From NCBI GenBank assembly GCA_021799435.1, contig JAJZAN010000002.1:1-64000 (forward strand): a stretch of DNA of 64,000 nucleotides, written 5' to 3'. Within the stretch, counting starts at the first letter, position 1. Each line of letters begins with the position of its first letter. Below, one piece after another: positions 23,891 through 31,642 of this stretch. Under the pieces are notes generated by a model, which worked only from the letters and a program-made list of their open reading frames with translations, was not told the origin of the DNA and made no database searches. The stretch is from Bacillota bacterium. Its GTDB lineage: Bacteria; Bacillota; Sulfobacillia; Sulfobacillales; Sulfobacillaceae. The translations under genes were made by a program, and so were the position numbers.

Positions 23891-24895
23891 TTGGACATTC
23901 AGGATGTCATCATCATCGGCGGTGGACCGGTCGGTCTGTTCGGCGCCACCATGGCGCGCCTTCATGGCATGACCACCACAGTGATTGAAAGTTTGCCGGA
24001 ATTGGGCGGTCAACTGTACGCCCTGTACCCGGAAAAACCCATTTTCGATGTCGCAGGCTTCTATGGCATCACGGGCAAGGATTTGGCCCTCCGCCTTGTG
24101 GAGCAAGCCGAGCACTTTGCGCCCGACTTCGTGGTTGGCGAGTCCATCGAAACCATTGCACGCCTCGACAACGCCGGCGACTCCTATTACGAGGTTACAA
24201 CCTCGGGCGGAGTGCATCGGTCCCGGGTATTGTTGGTAACGGTCGGCATCGGCGCCTTTGTGCCCCGCAAGCTGCCCGCAGAGGGTGCGGACGGCTTCGA
24301 AAATCGAGGGGTCTATTATCTCATGCCCTCACTCGATTATTTCCGCGGCAAGCGCGTGTTAGTGGTTGGCGGAGGCGACACCGCCTTAGACTGGACTCTG
24401 GCCATTGCACCACGGGCCAGCCATCTCACCTTGATTCACCGCCGCGACCAGTTCCGGGGCCAAGAGGAGAGCATTCGTCTCATTCACGAGTCCCCTGATA
24501 TCAGTGTCAAGACCCCCTACGAGTTGCTCCGCGTCGAAGGCAGCCAGCACGTCGAGGCCGTCGTCGTCAAGAACGCGGCTACCGGTGAAGAGGAGACCTG
24601 GCCCATGGATGACATCGTCGGCGGGTTGGGATTCCTGCCCTCATTGGGCCCAGTCAAGTCTTGGGGACTCAACTTGGAGGGCAACACGATTGTGGTCGAC
24701 CCGGCCACCATGATGACCAGCCTGCCGGGAGTGTTTGCCGCGGGAGACGTTGTGCAATATCCTGGGAAGGTCAAACTGATTGCAACGGGATTTGGCGAAA
24801 TCGGCATTGCCATCGCAAAGATCCGCAGCTACCTTGACCCCACCAAAAAAGGGCTCCCGCACTCCACCAACCTCAAGGGGATTCCCCGCCCTTAG
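23891..24895 (+). CDS. Ferredoxin/flavodoxin-NADP+ reductase (YumC/TrxR-like type)
   Basis: A 334-residue flavoprotein starting at TTG, with AGGGGGGAA just upstream. The FAD motif GGGPVGLFGATMARLHG (about 10-26) and the NADP motif VVGGGDTALDWTLAIAPR (around 157) show a thioredoxin-reductase-like architecture, but the CxxC redox pair of thioredoxin reductases is absent. The segment LYALYPEKPIFDVAGF is characteristic of YumC-type ferredoxin-NADP reductases. The C-terminal LIATGFGEIGIAIAKI binds FAD. It would exchange electrons between NADPH and ferredoxin. Divergent from the hpa operon, so possibly, but not necessarily, co-regulated. It converges on the ECF gene with a 4-base overlap. Confidence 0.93.
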   Translation: MDIQDVIIIGGGPVGLFGATMARLHGMTTTVIESLPELGGQLYALYPEKPIFDVAGFYGITGKDLALRLVEQAEHFAPDFVVGESIETIARLDNAGDSYYEVTTSGGVHRSRVLLVTVGIGAFVPRKLPAEGADGFENRGVYYLMPSLDYFRGKRVLVVGGGDTALDWTLAIAPRASHLTLIHRRDQFRGQEESIRLIHESPDISVKTPYELLRVEGSQHVEAVVVKNAATGEEETWPMDDIVGGLGFLPSLGPVKSWGLNLEGNTIVVDPATMMTSLPGVFAAGDVVQYPGKVKLIATGFGEIGIAIAKIRSYLDPTKKGLPHSTNLKGIPRP

Positions 24896-27147
24896 TGCCA
24901 CAAAGCCAGCGCCGCGGCCGCCAGCAGGATAAGGTTAAACACACCATCCTGCCAGCGGCTCGGAGCAGGCCGATAATAAGAGCGGTGGCGCGGCGATGTG
25001 GCAGCCTGCCCTACAAAACCACGCGCTTCCATGGCAATGGCAACCCGCTCAGACAGCCGCACCGCATCGGCCAGGATAGGCAGGGCATAGGTCACCACCC
25101 GCGCCAGAGAACGCTCTGCATCGCGCCCCCGCACCCTGCGAGCTAACCGCAGCTTGCTCCATTCCTCCTGAAACACCGGAAAGAAATGCAGCCCGGCAAG
25201 CGTGCCATAGGAAAAGCGAGGCGGTATCCGAAACTGACGAGTGGCGCTCTTGATGAGCTCCACAATATCCACAGTCGATACAAATACGAGCCCGAAGGCA
25301 ACGGCCGCCAACATCCGAAACCCCAACACAATCCCATCAAGAAACCCAGACCAGCTCAACGTGTACCACAAAATGTGCACCGTTGGCGTATGAGGAACAG
25401 GCCTGGCGTACGCGGTCAGCGTCCACACGTACAGGGTGAAGAACAGCACAAAGGGCGCCAGGCGCCCTAAGGATTGCTTGAGCGTCAGGCCACTGAAGAA
25501 AACCAACAAAATAATGGGGATGGCCGCGAGCGGGATGGCCTGCCCCAAATGATGGGCAAACGCCGTCAGCCCTACGGCCAAAAACACCGCTAAAAGCTTC
25601 CATGCTGGGTTCACGCGGCCTACCAGGCTCCGGGTACCTCGAACCGCGTTCGGTGAGGGCATAACATCCGTCGATTTTAAACTACCGTTCTCGCCATCAG
25701 CCATTAAACGGGCCGCTCGCATCACGTCTGTCCGCTTCCGAAGGGCCTCCGGAGTGCCATCAAAGATGATGCGCCCGCCTGCCAGTGCGACCACGCGCGT
25801 CGCATAGCGGCTGACCAGTTCCAAGTCGTGCGTCGAGATTACGACGGCCGCACCCCGTGCTTGGTGCGCCTGCAACACGTCCATAAGGGCCCGGCGGGTC
25901 CGGGCATCCTGCCCGAAGGTGGGTTCATCCAGGCATAACAGATCCGGGCTCCCCGACGTCATGACCGCCACCGACAGGCGCCGCTTCTGGCCCTGGCTGA
26001 GCGCGTATGGACTCTGGCCCGCGCGTCCCTCCAGGTGAAAGTACTGAAGACGATCCCGCACGTCCTGCGGTATAGGACCCTCGATACGGCGATTGGCCAA
26101 CTCGTCGCCCACCCGCTCGAAGATAAACTGATGCTCCGGATTTTGGAATCCAAACCCAACCTGGTCCGAAGCCCGGGTGACCGTTCCACTCTGCGGGCGC
26201 ATCAGCCCGCCTAGAACCTTCAGCAAGGTCGACTTGCCCGCGCCGTTGGGGCCGACCAGGGCCACCATTTCCCCGCCGCGCACCATGAGAGAAACATCCG
26301 AGAGCGCCGCTTGCTGCTGTCGGGGATACCGGACCGACACCCCCTCGAGCCGTGACAGCTTGTCATAGCCGACAGCGCCGACAGCCTTGCTCTGGGGCCG
26401 ATCGGACAGGTCTACCAGTCCGGATGCGATAAGCCAGTCCTGCTCTTCTTGCAGCACCATCTGGGTCGGTCCAAAACGCCGCACCGTGCCGTCGGTGTCA
26501 ACCAACAGCACCCAAGGAATTCGATCCGCCAAGAGCTGAAACTTATGTTCGATCACCAAGAGTGTTCGCCCCTGATCGAGAAGCTCCCCGATTTGCTGGA
26601 ACACGGCTGCTGTCGACGCTGGGTCCAGGTTGGCGGTGGGTTCGTCTAGAATCAGGATTTCCGGATTCATGGCCAAAGCGCAGGCCAAAGCCAACTTTTG
26701 CTTGTTCCCTCCCGACAGCCGGGCATGTTCAAGATTGGGGTCTGCTGCCAGGGTGCGCTCTAAAACCTCGCCCACGACCCGCTCCATTCTCTCCCCTGGA
26801 ATGCTCTGATTCTCCAACCCAAACGCGATTTCTTCACCGATTCGCAGTTGACAGAACTGCGAATCCGGGTCTTGAAACACATACCCGACAGCTCCTGGAC
26901 GGGACAACCGCGCATCCCGCTCCACCAACCCCGACAGTTCCGCCTCCACGATACCCGGCAGTAGTCCCGCCGCCAGCATGGCCAATGTCGACTTTCCGGA
27001 TCCGCTGGGACCGATAACCAAGACCGACTCGCCCCATCTCCAGGTCCAATTGACCTTCCGCAGCACAGGGCGTCCGCCCAGGGCTACCTCGACGTTCGTG
27101 AGGGACACCACCGGGGCGGACAGCCGGTCTTCAGCCAAAACCGACAT
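24892..27147 (-). CDS. ykoD: ECF transporter: tandem ATPases fused to the T-component (YkoD-YkoC fusion)
   Basis: A 751-residue fusion. The first ABC ATPase (about 15-230) has Walker A GPSGSGKST (46-54), signature LSGGNKQK and Walker B LILDEPTANLDP. The second (about 265-470) has GPNGAGKST, ALSQGQKRRL and LLCLDEPTFGQD. The C-terminal part from about 505 has several membrane helices plus the EcfT coupling region (KLRLARRVRGRDAER). In Bacillus the YkoE-YkoD-YkoC system has separate ATPase and T chains. It overlaps ykoE by one base, and a TPP riboswitch controls both. Inferred substrate: thiamine or its pyrimidine precursor. The three-domain fusion is complete and in frame. Confidence 0.92.
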   Translation of the reverse strand: MSVLAEDRLSAPVVSLTNVEVALGGRPVLRKVNWTWRWGESVLVIGPSGSGKSTLAMLAAGLLPGIVEAELSGLVERDARLSRPGAVGYVFQDPDSQFCQLRIGEEIAFGLENQSIPGERMERVVGEVLERTLAADPNLEHARLSGGNKQKLALACALAMNPEILILDEPTANLDPASTAAVFQQIGELLDQGRTLLVIEHKFQLLADRIPWVLLVDTDGTVRRFGPTQMVLQEEQDWLIASGLVDLSDRPQSKAVGAVGYDKLSRLEGVSVRYPRQQQAALSDVSLMVRGGEMVALVGPNGAGKSTLLKVLGGLMRPQSGTVTRASDQVGFGFQNPEHQFIFERVGDELANRRIEGPIPQDVRDRLQYFHLEGRAGQSPYALSQGQKRRLSVAVMTSGSPDLLCLDEPTFGQDARTRRALMDVLQAHQARGAAVVISTHDLELVSRYATRVVALAGGRIIFDGTPEALRKRTDVMRAARLMADGENGSLKSTDVMPSPNAVRGTRSLVGRVNPAWKLLAVFLAVGLTAFAHHLGQAIPLAAIPIILLVFFSGLTLKQSLGRLAPFVLFFTLYVWTLTAYARPVPHTPTVHILWYTLSWSGFLDGIVLGFRMLAAVAFGLVFVSTVDIVELIKSATRQFRIPPRFSYGTLAGLHFFPVFQEEWSKLRLARRVRGRDAERSLARVVTYALPILADAVRLSERVAIAMEARGFVGQAATSPRHRSYYRPAPSRWQDGVFNLILLAAAALALWH

Positions 27148-27725
27148 TACAACAAAGCCTCCGAAACGGCCGTTTCACGCCCCGCCGCGAAGTTGGCCAA
27201 CACGCCTGTGCGCAGAAGTCCCCGACCCAGCAGCCACGACAGCAGACCGGCCAGCACCGCCCCGCTAATCATCGACACCACCAAGTATCCGATCTGGTTT
27301 GCACTGGAGTAGGCGTTCACCCCGTAATAGAAATAGGAGTAGATGTAATTCCCGATGCCCCCCAAGGCTGACGCCAACATGAGCCAACCGACGCTGTAGT
27401 GGCGATATCGGCCCAGTAAAAATCCCAGTTCAACTGCCGCCCCTTGCGCCAGACCGATGGTGAAGGCCTGCACGCCGTAGGGGCTTCCCAAGGCAAACTC
27501 CATGAATCCGCCGATGGCTTCGGCCAGCAGGGCTGCACCGGGACGGCGGATGATAAAGGGAATCAGTGCGGCCGCAATCCACCACAGGCCGTTGAACGTG
27601 GCCTGCACCACCGGGTTAACCACGGGCGGGAGCGCCTTGAACAGCAAGTCCCACCCCAAGTAAACGGCACCACAAATGGCCGAAAATACGGCCGTGAGCA
27701 CGATGTCTCGCATCTTCCACTGCAT
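27147..27725 (-). CDS. ykoE: ECF transporter substrate-binding component, thiamine/HMP-type
   Basis: A 192-residue integral membrane protein of the YkoE family. The ATG at 27725 is chosen because the open frame upstream runs through the TPP riboswitch and its terminator. About five to six helices are seen, beginning RDIVLTAVFSAICGAVYLGW. Charged and small residues in LAEAIGGFMEFALGSPYGV and IGLAQGAAVELGFLLGRYR resemble the conserved binding-pocket region. It would capture thiamine or hydroxymethylpyrimidine for the ATP-driven module encoded immediately downstream with a TAATG overlap. Strong contextual support from the riboswitch. YkoF is not present here. Confidence 0.93.
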   Translation of the reverse strand: MQWKMRDIVLTAVFSAICGAVYLGWDLLFKALPPVVNPVVQATFNGLWWIAAALIPFIIRRPGAALLAEAIGGFMEFALGSPYGVQAFTIGLAQGAAVELGFLLGRYRHYSVGWLMLASALGGIGNYIYSYFYYGVNAYSSANQIGYLVVSMISGAVLAGLLSWLLGRGLLRTGVLANFAAGRETAVSEALL

Positions 27726-27748
27726 TCCTGCTTGCTCCCTTCCACACG

Positions 27749-27786
27749 AAAAAATCCTCTGCGCCCGAACTGCCGCGCAAGAGGAT
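27749..27786 (-). terminator. Expression-platform terminator of the TPP riboswitch
   Basis: On the minus strand, ATCCTCT(t)GCGC pairs with GCGCAGAGGAT around a short loop and runs directly into TTTTTT. It lies between the aptamer and the ykoE start and would form when thiamine diphosphate is bound. Confidence 0.85.
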
Positions 27787-27805
27787 GAAATCGTCGATTG
27801 CTCGG

Positions 27806-27887
27806 CACTTTCTCCCGCTGGCATTATCCAGGTCGAGTTCTAAGGGTTAACGGCTTCGCCGTTTCTCAGCCTTGCGGCACCCCTAGC
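27806..27887 (-). promoter_or_regulatory. Thiamine diphosphate (THI-box) riboswitch
   Basis: Reading the minus strand, CTAGGGGTGCCGCAAGGCTG, then AGAAACGGCGAAGCCGTTAACCC and GAACTCGACCTGGATAATGCC followed by AGCGGGAGAAAGTG show all conserved parts of the TPP aptamer, including the CTGAGA motif and the pyrophosphate-sensor helix. It precedes ykoE and controls thiamine-precursor uptake. Confidence 0.97.
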
Positions 27888-27908
27888 GCCATCTATGAAA
27901 TTGAGGTT

Positions 27909-27937
27909 ATGCTACCATACCGCTCCGTGGGTGTAAA
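27909..27937 (-). promoter_or_regulatory. SigmaA-type promoter of the TPP-riboswitch operon
   Basis: TTTACA (27937-27932) and TAGCAT (27914-27909) are 17 bases apart, placing the start of transcription about 15 bases before the aptamer. Confidence 0.55.
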
Positions 27938-27941
27938 GAGC

Positions 27942-28706
27942 TCAGCCCTTGTACGCCTCGGGAAAGAAATGCAGCTGCCGTGGCGACAATACTTTAAAAG
28001 CCTCCGCATAGCCGCTCGCGGACGGACTGACGTGCTCGCGATACAGTCTCTCGGCTTCCGCCGTAAGAAATCCCGAGAACAGGTCCCAGTCCGCGTTGTC
28101 AAACTGCGACGTGTGCGCCTTCATGGCCTGCAACTTGGTTTCCCAAGTCTCTGTCACGTCAATGTAGGTGTTGGGATACGCCGAACCGTAGAAGGCGACT
28201 TGAGGAACAGTCCAGGGATCACCTTGTCCTTTGAGGTAAATGCCATTCTGGCAGTATATCAAGGACGACGCCACGGCTCGGCCCGTCTTGACGTGGTCCG
28301 GATGAGCCTCATAGGGCGTCCAGGGATCAACCGTCATGACCAGAGCCGGTCGAAACTGGCGAATGAGCGGCACCAGCACCTGCATCAGTGCGGACTCGGT
28401 CCAGTCTCCCCCATCTTCAAATCCCAAATTAAAACTGCTCTGGACACCCAGCAGCTGGTTGGCGCGCTGTCTCTCTCCCATTCTCAGTCGCACCATCTCT
28501 TCGGCTGACATGCCCGGATCTTCACTCCCCAGCCGACCGTCCGTCACGGTCAAATACGCCACGGGAACGTTGCGTTCCGCAAGCCGCTTCACTGTGCCCC
28601 CGGCACCTACTTCGTTGTCATCGGGGTGCGGCTCAATCACCAAGGCGTTCGGTACATCCAACAATTCCGGCAACCCCAGCATCTGCCGGATTAGACCCAT
28701 GTCCAT
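27942..28706 (-). CDS. PIG-L/LmbE-family N-acetylglucosaminide deacetylase, BshB-like
   Basis: A 254-residue zinc deacetylase; the ATG at 28706 follows GGAGGAG by 6 bases. The motif ALVIEPHPDDNEVGAGGT (about 22-39) gives the AHPDDE-type aspartate and histidine metal ligands, and the third ligand is in EAHPDHVKTG. Length and layout resemble BshB2-type enzymes of bacillithiol synthesis and mycothiol MshB relatives, which remove acetate from an N-acetylglucosaminyl-malate or -inositol. No bshA or bshC is in the window, so bacillithiol involvement is only a possibility; other sugar amides are alternatives. Upstream is the DUF423 gene, on the same strand and 32 bases away. Confidence 0.86.
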   Translation of the reverse strand: MDMGLIRQMLGLPELLDVPNALVIEPHPDDNEVGAGGTVKRLAERNVPVAYLTVTDGRLGSEDPGMSAEEMVRLRMGERQRANQLLGVQSSFNLGFEDGGDWTESALMQVLVPLIRQFRPALVMTVDPWTPYEAHPDHVKTGRAVASSLIYCQNGIYLKGQGDPWTVPQVAFYGSAYPNTYIDVTETWETKLQAMKAHTSQFDNADWDLFSGFLTAEAERLYREHVSPSASGYAEAFKVLSPRQLHFFPEAYKG

Positions 28707-28738
28707 TCTGACTCTCCTCCATCGGCACTCACGCGGTG

Positions 28739-29098
28739 CTACGCGCCCAGCGCCACCAGAATCCATCCCACCAAAAAGAACAGACCTCCCACCGGAGTGA
28801 TGAAGCCCCATCGTCCAGGCAGGCGCTGCATCGCCAATAGGTACAAACTGCCCGAAAAGAGTACAACCCCGGCCAAGAAACACCAGCCGCCATCGGCCAC
28901 CAACCCGAGCCCGGGTCGGAACACGGTAAACAGGCCAACAGCCACCGCCGCCACACCATGAACCAGGTGATAGAGCACGCCAGTGTTGTAGACCTTAAGC
29001 TTGTCCTCGGTCAGGCGCGATCGGAGCGCATGGGCCCCAAACGCCCCTAGACCCACCGCCAGAAAGGCGCAAATGGCCCCCAGCCGCACCAGCATCAT
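28739..29098 (-). CDS. DUF423 small membrane protein (YwdK-like)
   Basis: A 119-residue protein with four hydrophobic helices. The opening AICAFLAVGLGAFGAHALRS and the following TGVLYHLVHGVAAVAVGLF (GAFGAH, YH and H motifs) are diagnostic of DUF423. The closing segment FITPVGGLFFLVGWILVAL also fits. Function is unknown across the family. The start is one of two adjacent ATG codons (29098 or 29095) after AAGGGGG. An upstream in-frame start would add a basic, non-conserved 18 residues and is rejected. Confidence 0.88.
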   Translation of the reverse strand: MMLVRLGAICAFLAVGLGAFGAHALRSRLTEDKLKVYNTGVLYHLVHGVAAVAVGLFTVFRPGLGLVADGGWCFLAGVVLFSGSLYLLAMQRLPGRWGFITPVGGLFFLVGWILVALGA

Positions 29099-29173
29099 CC
29101 CGGCCTGTTCCCCCTTCACGAGAGCGATCGCTCTTCCGCCTAAGCGTAGCAAAAGACCCCCGGGGGCACAAAG

Positions 29174-29812
29174 TTAAATGCCCCAGGCACTAAAAAGATG
29201 AAGCAGAAAGGGTCCGGCAAAGCACTCCAGGGCCGTACCCACCAAGGTGACCAGTGCCATTACAATCACGAGTCCGGTAAAGAAGGCGAAGCTCTTGCCC
29301 AGCGGCGTGCCATCCTGACGGGTACGAGGCGAGATAAGGTCCCAGGAGAACCCCAATGCGACCGCTGATGCGAGAACCAGGGCTGGCAGGAGAAAGACAT
29401 TGGCAATCCCCATAGTCGCCAAACCCACGCCAGCTCCCTGCCAGTGCATCGTGCTAACCAAAAATGCGGCGCCAAATCCCAAAACAAACCCTCGAAAGAA
29501 CACCAGCATTAGCACCAGGGGCATGCCGGCCACGGATACTCCCAATAGATACAAAAGTCCAATGGTCTTTAAGTTTTCTGCCAGCGCCGGTTTGAAGACA
29601 TGCTGGTAGGTAGGCTTGGCCGCCTCCACATCCAGGAAGTGTCGAATATAAGCCAACAGCGACAATTTATCGCCCGCTGTGAGCGTGCCGACCGCCAGCA
29701 TGCCGAACAGAATCCCTACCAGCACGGCCGCAATGGCGAGATATAGCTGCGTCGTGTAGCGGCCAAAGTGAGCCTGCAAGTGATTCCCGGGCGCCGTGAC
29801 CACGTACTCCAC
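29174..29812 (-). CDS. spoIIM: Stage II sporulation protein M
   Basis: A 212-residue polytopic membrane protein of the SpoIIM family. SpoIIM works with SpoIID and SpoIIP in the DMP machine that thins septal peptidoglycan and drives engulfment; it is needed to localise SpoIIP and SpoIID. A first helix lies at about 22-42, followed by an extracytoplasmic loop and four more helices, with the conserved segment ENLKTIGLLYLLGVSVAGMP and FRGFVLGFGAAFLVS. Length matches Bacillus SpoIIM (about 214). In Bacillus the nudF-spoIIM neighbourhood is conserved, and here nudF precedes it in the same direction with a 33-base gap. Confidence 0.93.
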   Translation of the reverse strand: MEYVVTAPGNHLQAHFGRYTTQLYLAIAAVLVGILFGMLAVGTLTAGDKLSLLAYIRHFLDVEAAKPTYQHVFKPALAENLKTIGLLYLLGVSVAGMPLVLMLVFFRGFVLGFGAAFLVSTMHWQGAGVGLATMGIANVFLLPALVLASAVALGFSWDLISPRTRQDGTPLGKSFAFFTGLVIVMALVTLVGTALECFAGPFLLHLFSAWGI

Positions 29813-29845
29813 CCCCTGGTGGAGTCTATGAGGGCCTGGCTCCGG

Positions 29846-30403
29846 CTAGACCTGAGGGCGGCGCCCGTAAAGCCACCACAGTACCCCGATTAGCAAGATG
29901 CCGTTCTGTATCCGGCCTTGAGCCAGATACGCCGCGGCCTCGTCGCGCGTCCAGGCTGTGACCGCAATGTCCTCGTCGGGATCTAAGTCGCGGGTCCCCA
30001 AGCTGAGCCCGGAGGCCGAAAACAACGCAATCCGCTCCGTGCTGTAGCCAGGACTCGCATAGTATTCGAACAGGGGCGCCCACCTCTGTGCACGGAAGCC
30101 GGTTTCTTCGGCCAGTTCCCTCTGGGCTGCCGTCAGCGGATCTTCGCCCGCGTCAATCAGACCGGCCGGGAGTTCGTCCAAATAAGCGGATACCGCCCAG
30201 CGAAACTGCCGTACAATGACCAAGCGGCCGTCGTCCCGTTCCGCCACGACAGCCGCCGCATGGGGACGCTCCACCACTTCGCGGGTGCTGGCACCGCCGT
30301 TGGCAGTGACCGGATCCACCCTGACGCTAAGCACCCGTCCTTGAAACACCACCGATGATGGTCCACGTCGTTCCTCCACGGATATCTGCCCCCTCTGGCT
30401 CAT
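29846..30403 (-). CDS. nudF: Nudix hydrolase, ADP-ribose pyrophosphatase type
   Basis: A 185-residue Nudix protein. The Nudix box is complete at about residues 86-108 (GEDPLTAAQRELAEETGFRA, carrying the REx2EE core that binds magnesium). The upstream VRQFRWAV and the glycine/proline spacing PAGLIDAGEDP are typical of the NudF/ADP-ribose pyrophosphatase branch, which cleaves ADP-ribose to AMP and ribose 5-phosphate. Same-strand pairing with spoIIM mirrors the Bacillus order. Substrate specificity is inferred from subfamily. If ADP-ribose is the substrate, the ARH-like protein at 3649 would be a functional relative, but the two genes are far apart. Confidence 0.92.
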   Translation of the reverse strand: MSQRGQISVEERRGPSSVVFQGRVLSVRVDPVTANGGASTREVVERPHAAAVVAERDDGRLVIVRQFRWAVSAYLDELPAGLIDAGEDPLTAAQRELAEETGFRAQRWAPLFEYYASPGYSTERIALFSASGLSLGTRDLDPDEDIAVTAWTRDEAAAYLAQGRIQNGILLIGVLWWLYGRRPQV

Positions 30404-30456
30404 AGACTACCACGAATAGGCCCCGGTTCGTGACCGGAGCCAGAGGGAGGATAACG

Positions 30457-30579
30457 ATGGAGCATCTCGTGAAATGGGGTAAAGGGCCGGAAATTCTGGC
30501 TTGGCTCAGGACTTTGCCCTTAACCTTAACGGTCAAAGACTATATCGCCATGCTCGACCACCAGACTAGGCAGGCTTAA
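30457..30579 (+). CDS. Possible 40-residue small protein
   Basis: An ATG at 30457 lies 6 bases after GGGAGG and opens a 40-codon frame ending in TAA at 30577-30579. The predicted peptide is mildly basic and amphipathic, with one leucine/threonine-rich stretch (AWLRTLPLTLTVKDYIAML). No family recognised. It is divergent from nudF and its last 14 bases overlap the 3' end of the Hfq-like gene on the other strand. The good ribosome-binding site is the only positive evidence, so this may be chance. Confidence 0.4.
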   Translation: MEHLVKWGKGPEILAWLRTLPLTLTVKDYIAMLDHQTRQA

Positions 30580-30859
30580 TCCAGCGCAGCGACTGTTTGA
30601 ACACCAGCATTGGCGCGCCATTGGAGTCCAGTTGCAGGCTGTACGTGTCATACCGCTGCAACACCCCTTGGAGGACCGTACCGTCGTCAAAGGACAATTC
30701 TAAAGCCACGGCGTTGTCAATCCACTCTTGGTAAAGCGGATCCTGCGCCGAGGTATGGCGAGGATTCAGCACGCCGGATGGCTTCTTCTTACTATTCCCA
30801 GGAACCCGCACCGGCGCCGTGCTATTCCGGGGCGGAACCTCGATTCCGCGGCGGCTCAT
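30566..30859 (-). CDS. Hfq-like LSm-fold protein with N-terminal extension
   Basis: A 97-residue protein whose C-terminal half is an LSm/Hfq domain. QDPLYQEWI (from Q39) matches the Hfq N-terminal helix with the Q8-D9-P10 signature. The Sm1 strands (LELSFDDGTVLQGVLQRYDTYSLQL) follow, and the Sm2 end is MLVFKQSLRWIKP. Typical Hfq has YKHA at Sm2; here it is FKQS, so the histidine that binds uridine is replaced. The usual flexible C-terminal tail is missing, and a basic 36-residue N-terminal tail (GNSKKKPSG) is present instead. Probable RNA-binding ring protein of uncertain ligand. Overlaps the gene upstream by 4 bases. Confidence 0.75.
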   Translation of the reverse strand: MSRRGIEVPPRNSTAPVRVPGNSKKKPSGVLNPRHTSAQDPLYQEWIDNAVALELSFDDGTVLQGVLQRYDTYSLQLDSNGAPMLVFKQSLRWIKPA

Positions 30860-31557
30860 GACACCCCTCCCATCTCACCCAAAACCGGAGGCTTAGACCC
30901 GCTGAGCTTGCGGTTCACCGCATCCAGTACTGCGCGCACACTGGCTCCGGGTCCATCGCCACGCTCTTCCGCCGCGCCGATGAGCAGACTCTCCCGACGC
31001 CGCTCGTCAAACTGCGTGAGCCCCACTAATACCACCGAACGATTGGCCAGTGTCGCGCGGCGGATTTCCGCCAGGACCACCGGGGCAGGGAGTCCCGGCA
31101 CTTTATTGACCGCTTCGACGGCGGCCCAAGCCATGACTTGAAAATACTGGCTGGGCATGTACCGGCCGCTCCACTCCCCTTGCACCCGCTCGCTCTCGTC
31201 TTCGCCCCATTGCAGCGTGACGCGCGTATAGGCGGTATAGTTCAGCGAATCCGTATCGATATGGTATTCAAAAATTCTCAGCCGACGGGTGGCCTCCAAT
31301 GCCGATTGTTGCGGCTCGCCGGACACAATTTGCGCCACCGACACTCGTTTGTGGTCCACACGTAAGTTCCATTGCGCCAGCAGGGCGCTCTCCACGTCGC
31401 GGACCACTTGCTTCGGAGCCCGCTCCACACTGGTGAGCACATGGATTTCTTCCACCGCGCCCCAGTCATTAACCGAAACGGCGCACTTCAACACCGCAGG
31501 AAGCTGGCAGATGAGCTGCTCCATTTCCTCAACGGCTACCTCGTTCACACCATCCAA
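30856..31557 (-). CDS. Conserved-looking protein of unknown function, co-translated with the Hfq-like gene
   Basis: A 233-residue soluble protein that I do not recognise. Its N-terminal third has an ACT- or Asp23-like alternation, ending in APKQVVRDVESALLAQWNLR (about 46-65) followed by VDHKRVSVAQ. A second module (about 90-225) contains a beta-hairpin pair and a helix (MAWAAVEAVNKVPG), then ATLANRSVVLVGLTQFDERRRESLLIGA. The 4-base ATGA overlap with the Hfq-like gene downstream shows that they form an operon. Codon use and open frame length support it as real. It may be a regulator or partner acting with the LSm protein; that is inference from the operon only. Confidence 0.75.
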   Translation of the reverse strand: MDGVNEVAVEEMEQLICQLPAVLKCAVSVNDWGAVEEIHVLTSVERAPKQVVRDVESALLAQWNLRVDHKRVSVAQIVSGEPQQSALEATRRLRIFEYHIDTDSLNYTAYTRVTLQWGEDESERVQGEWSGRYMPSQYFQVMAWAAVEAVNKVPGLPAPVVLAEIRRATLANRSVVLVGLTQFDERRRESLLIGAAEERGDGPGASVRAVLDAVNRKLSGSKPPVLGEMGGVS

Positions 31558-31575
31558 TCGCCATTCTCCTTTAAA

Positions 31576-31613
31576 TTAAAACGGAGGATACCGACATGCT
31601 TCGGCATCCTCCG
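31576..31613 (-). terminator. Rho-independent terminator after the leucine-type dehydrogenase
   Basis: On the minus strand, CGGAGGAT(g)CCGA and TCGG(t)ATCCTCCG form a long stem around AGCATG, followed by TTTTAATTT. It ends the dehydrogenase transcript before the Hfq-like operon. Confidence 0.8.
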
Positions 31614-31642
31614 AGGAAAATCCTTTCTTTAGTGGCGGGAAA

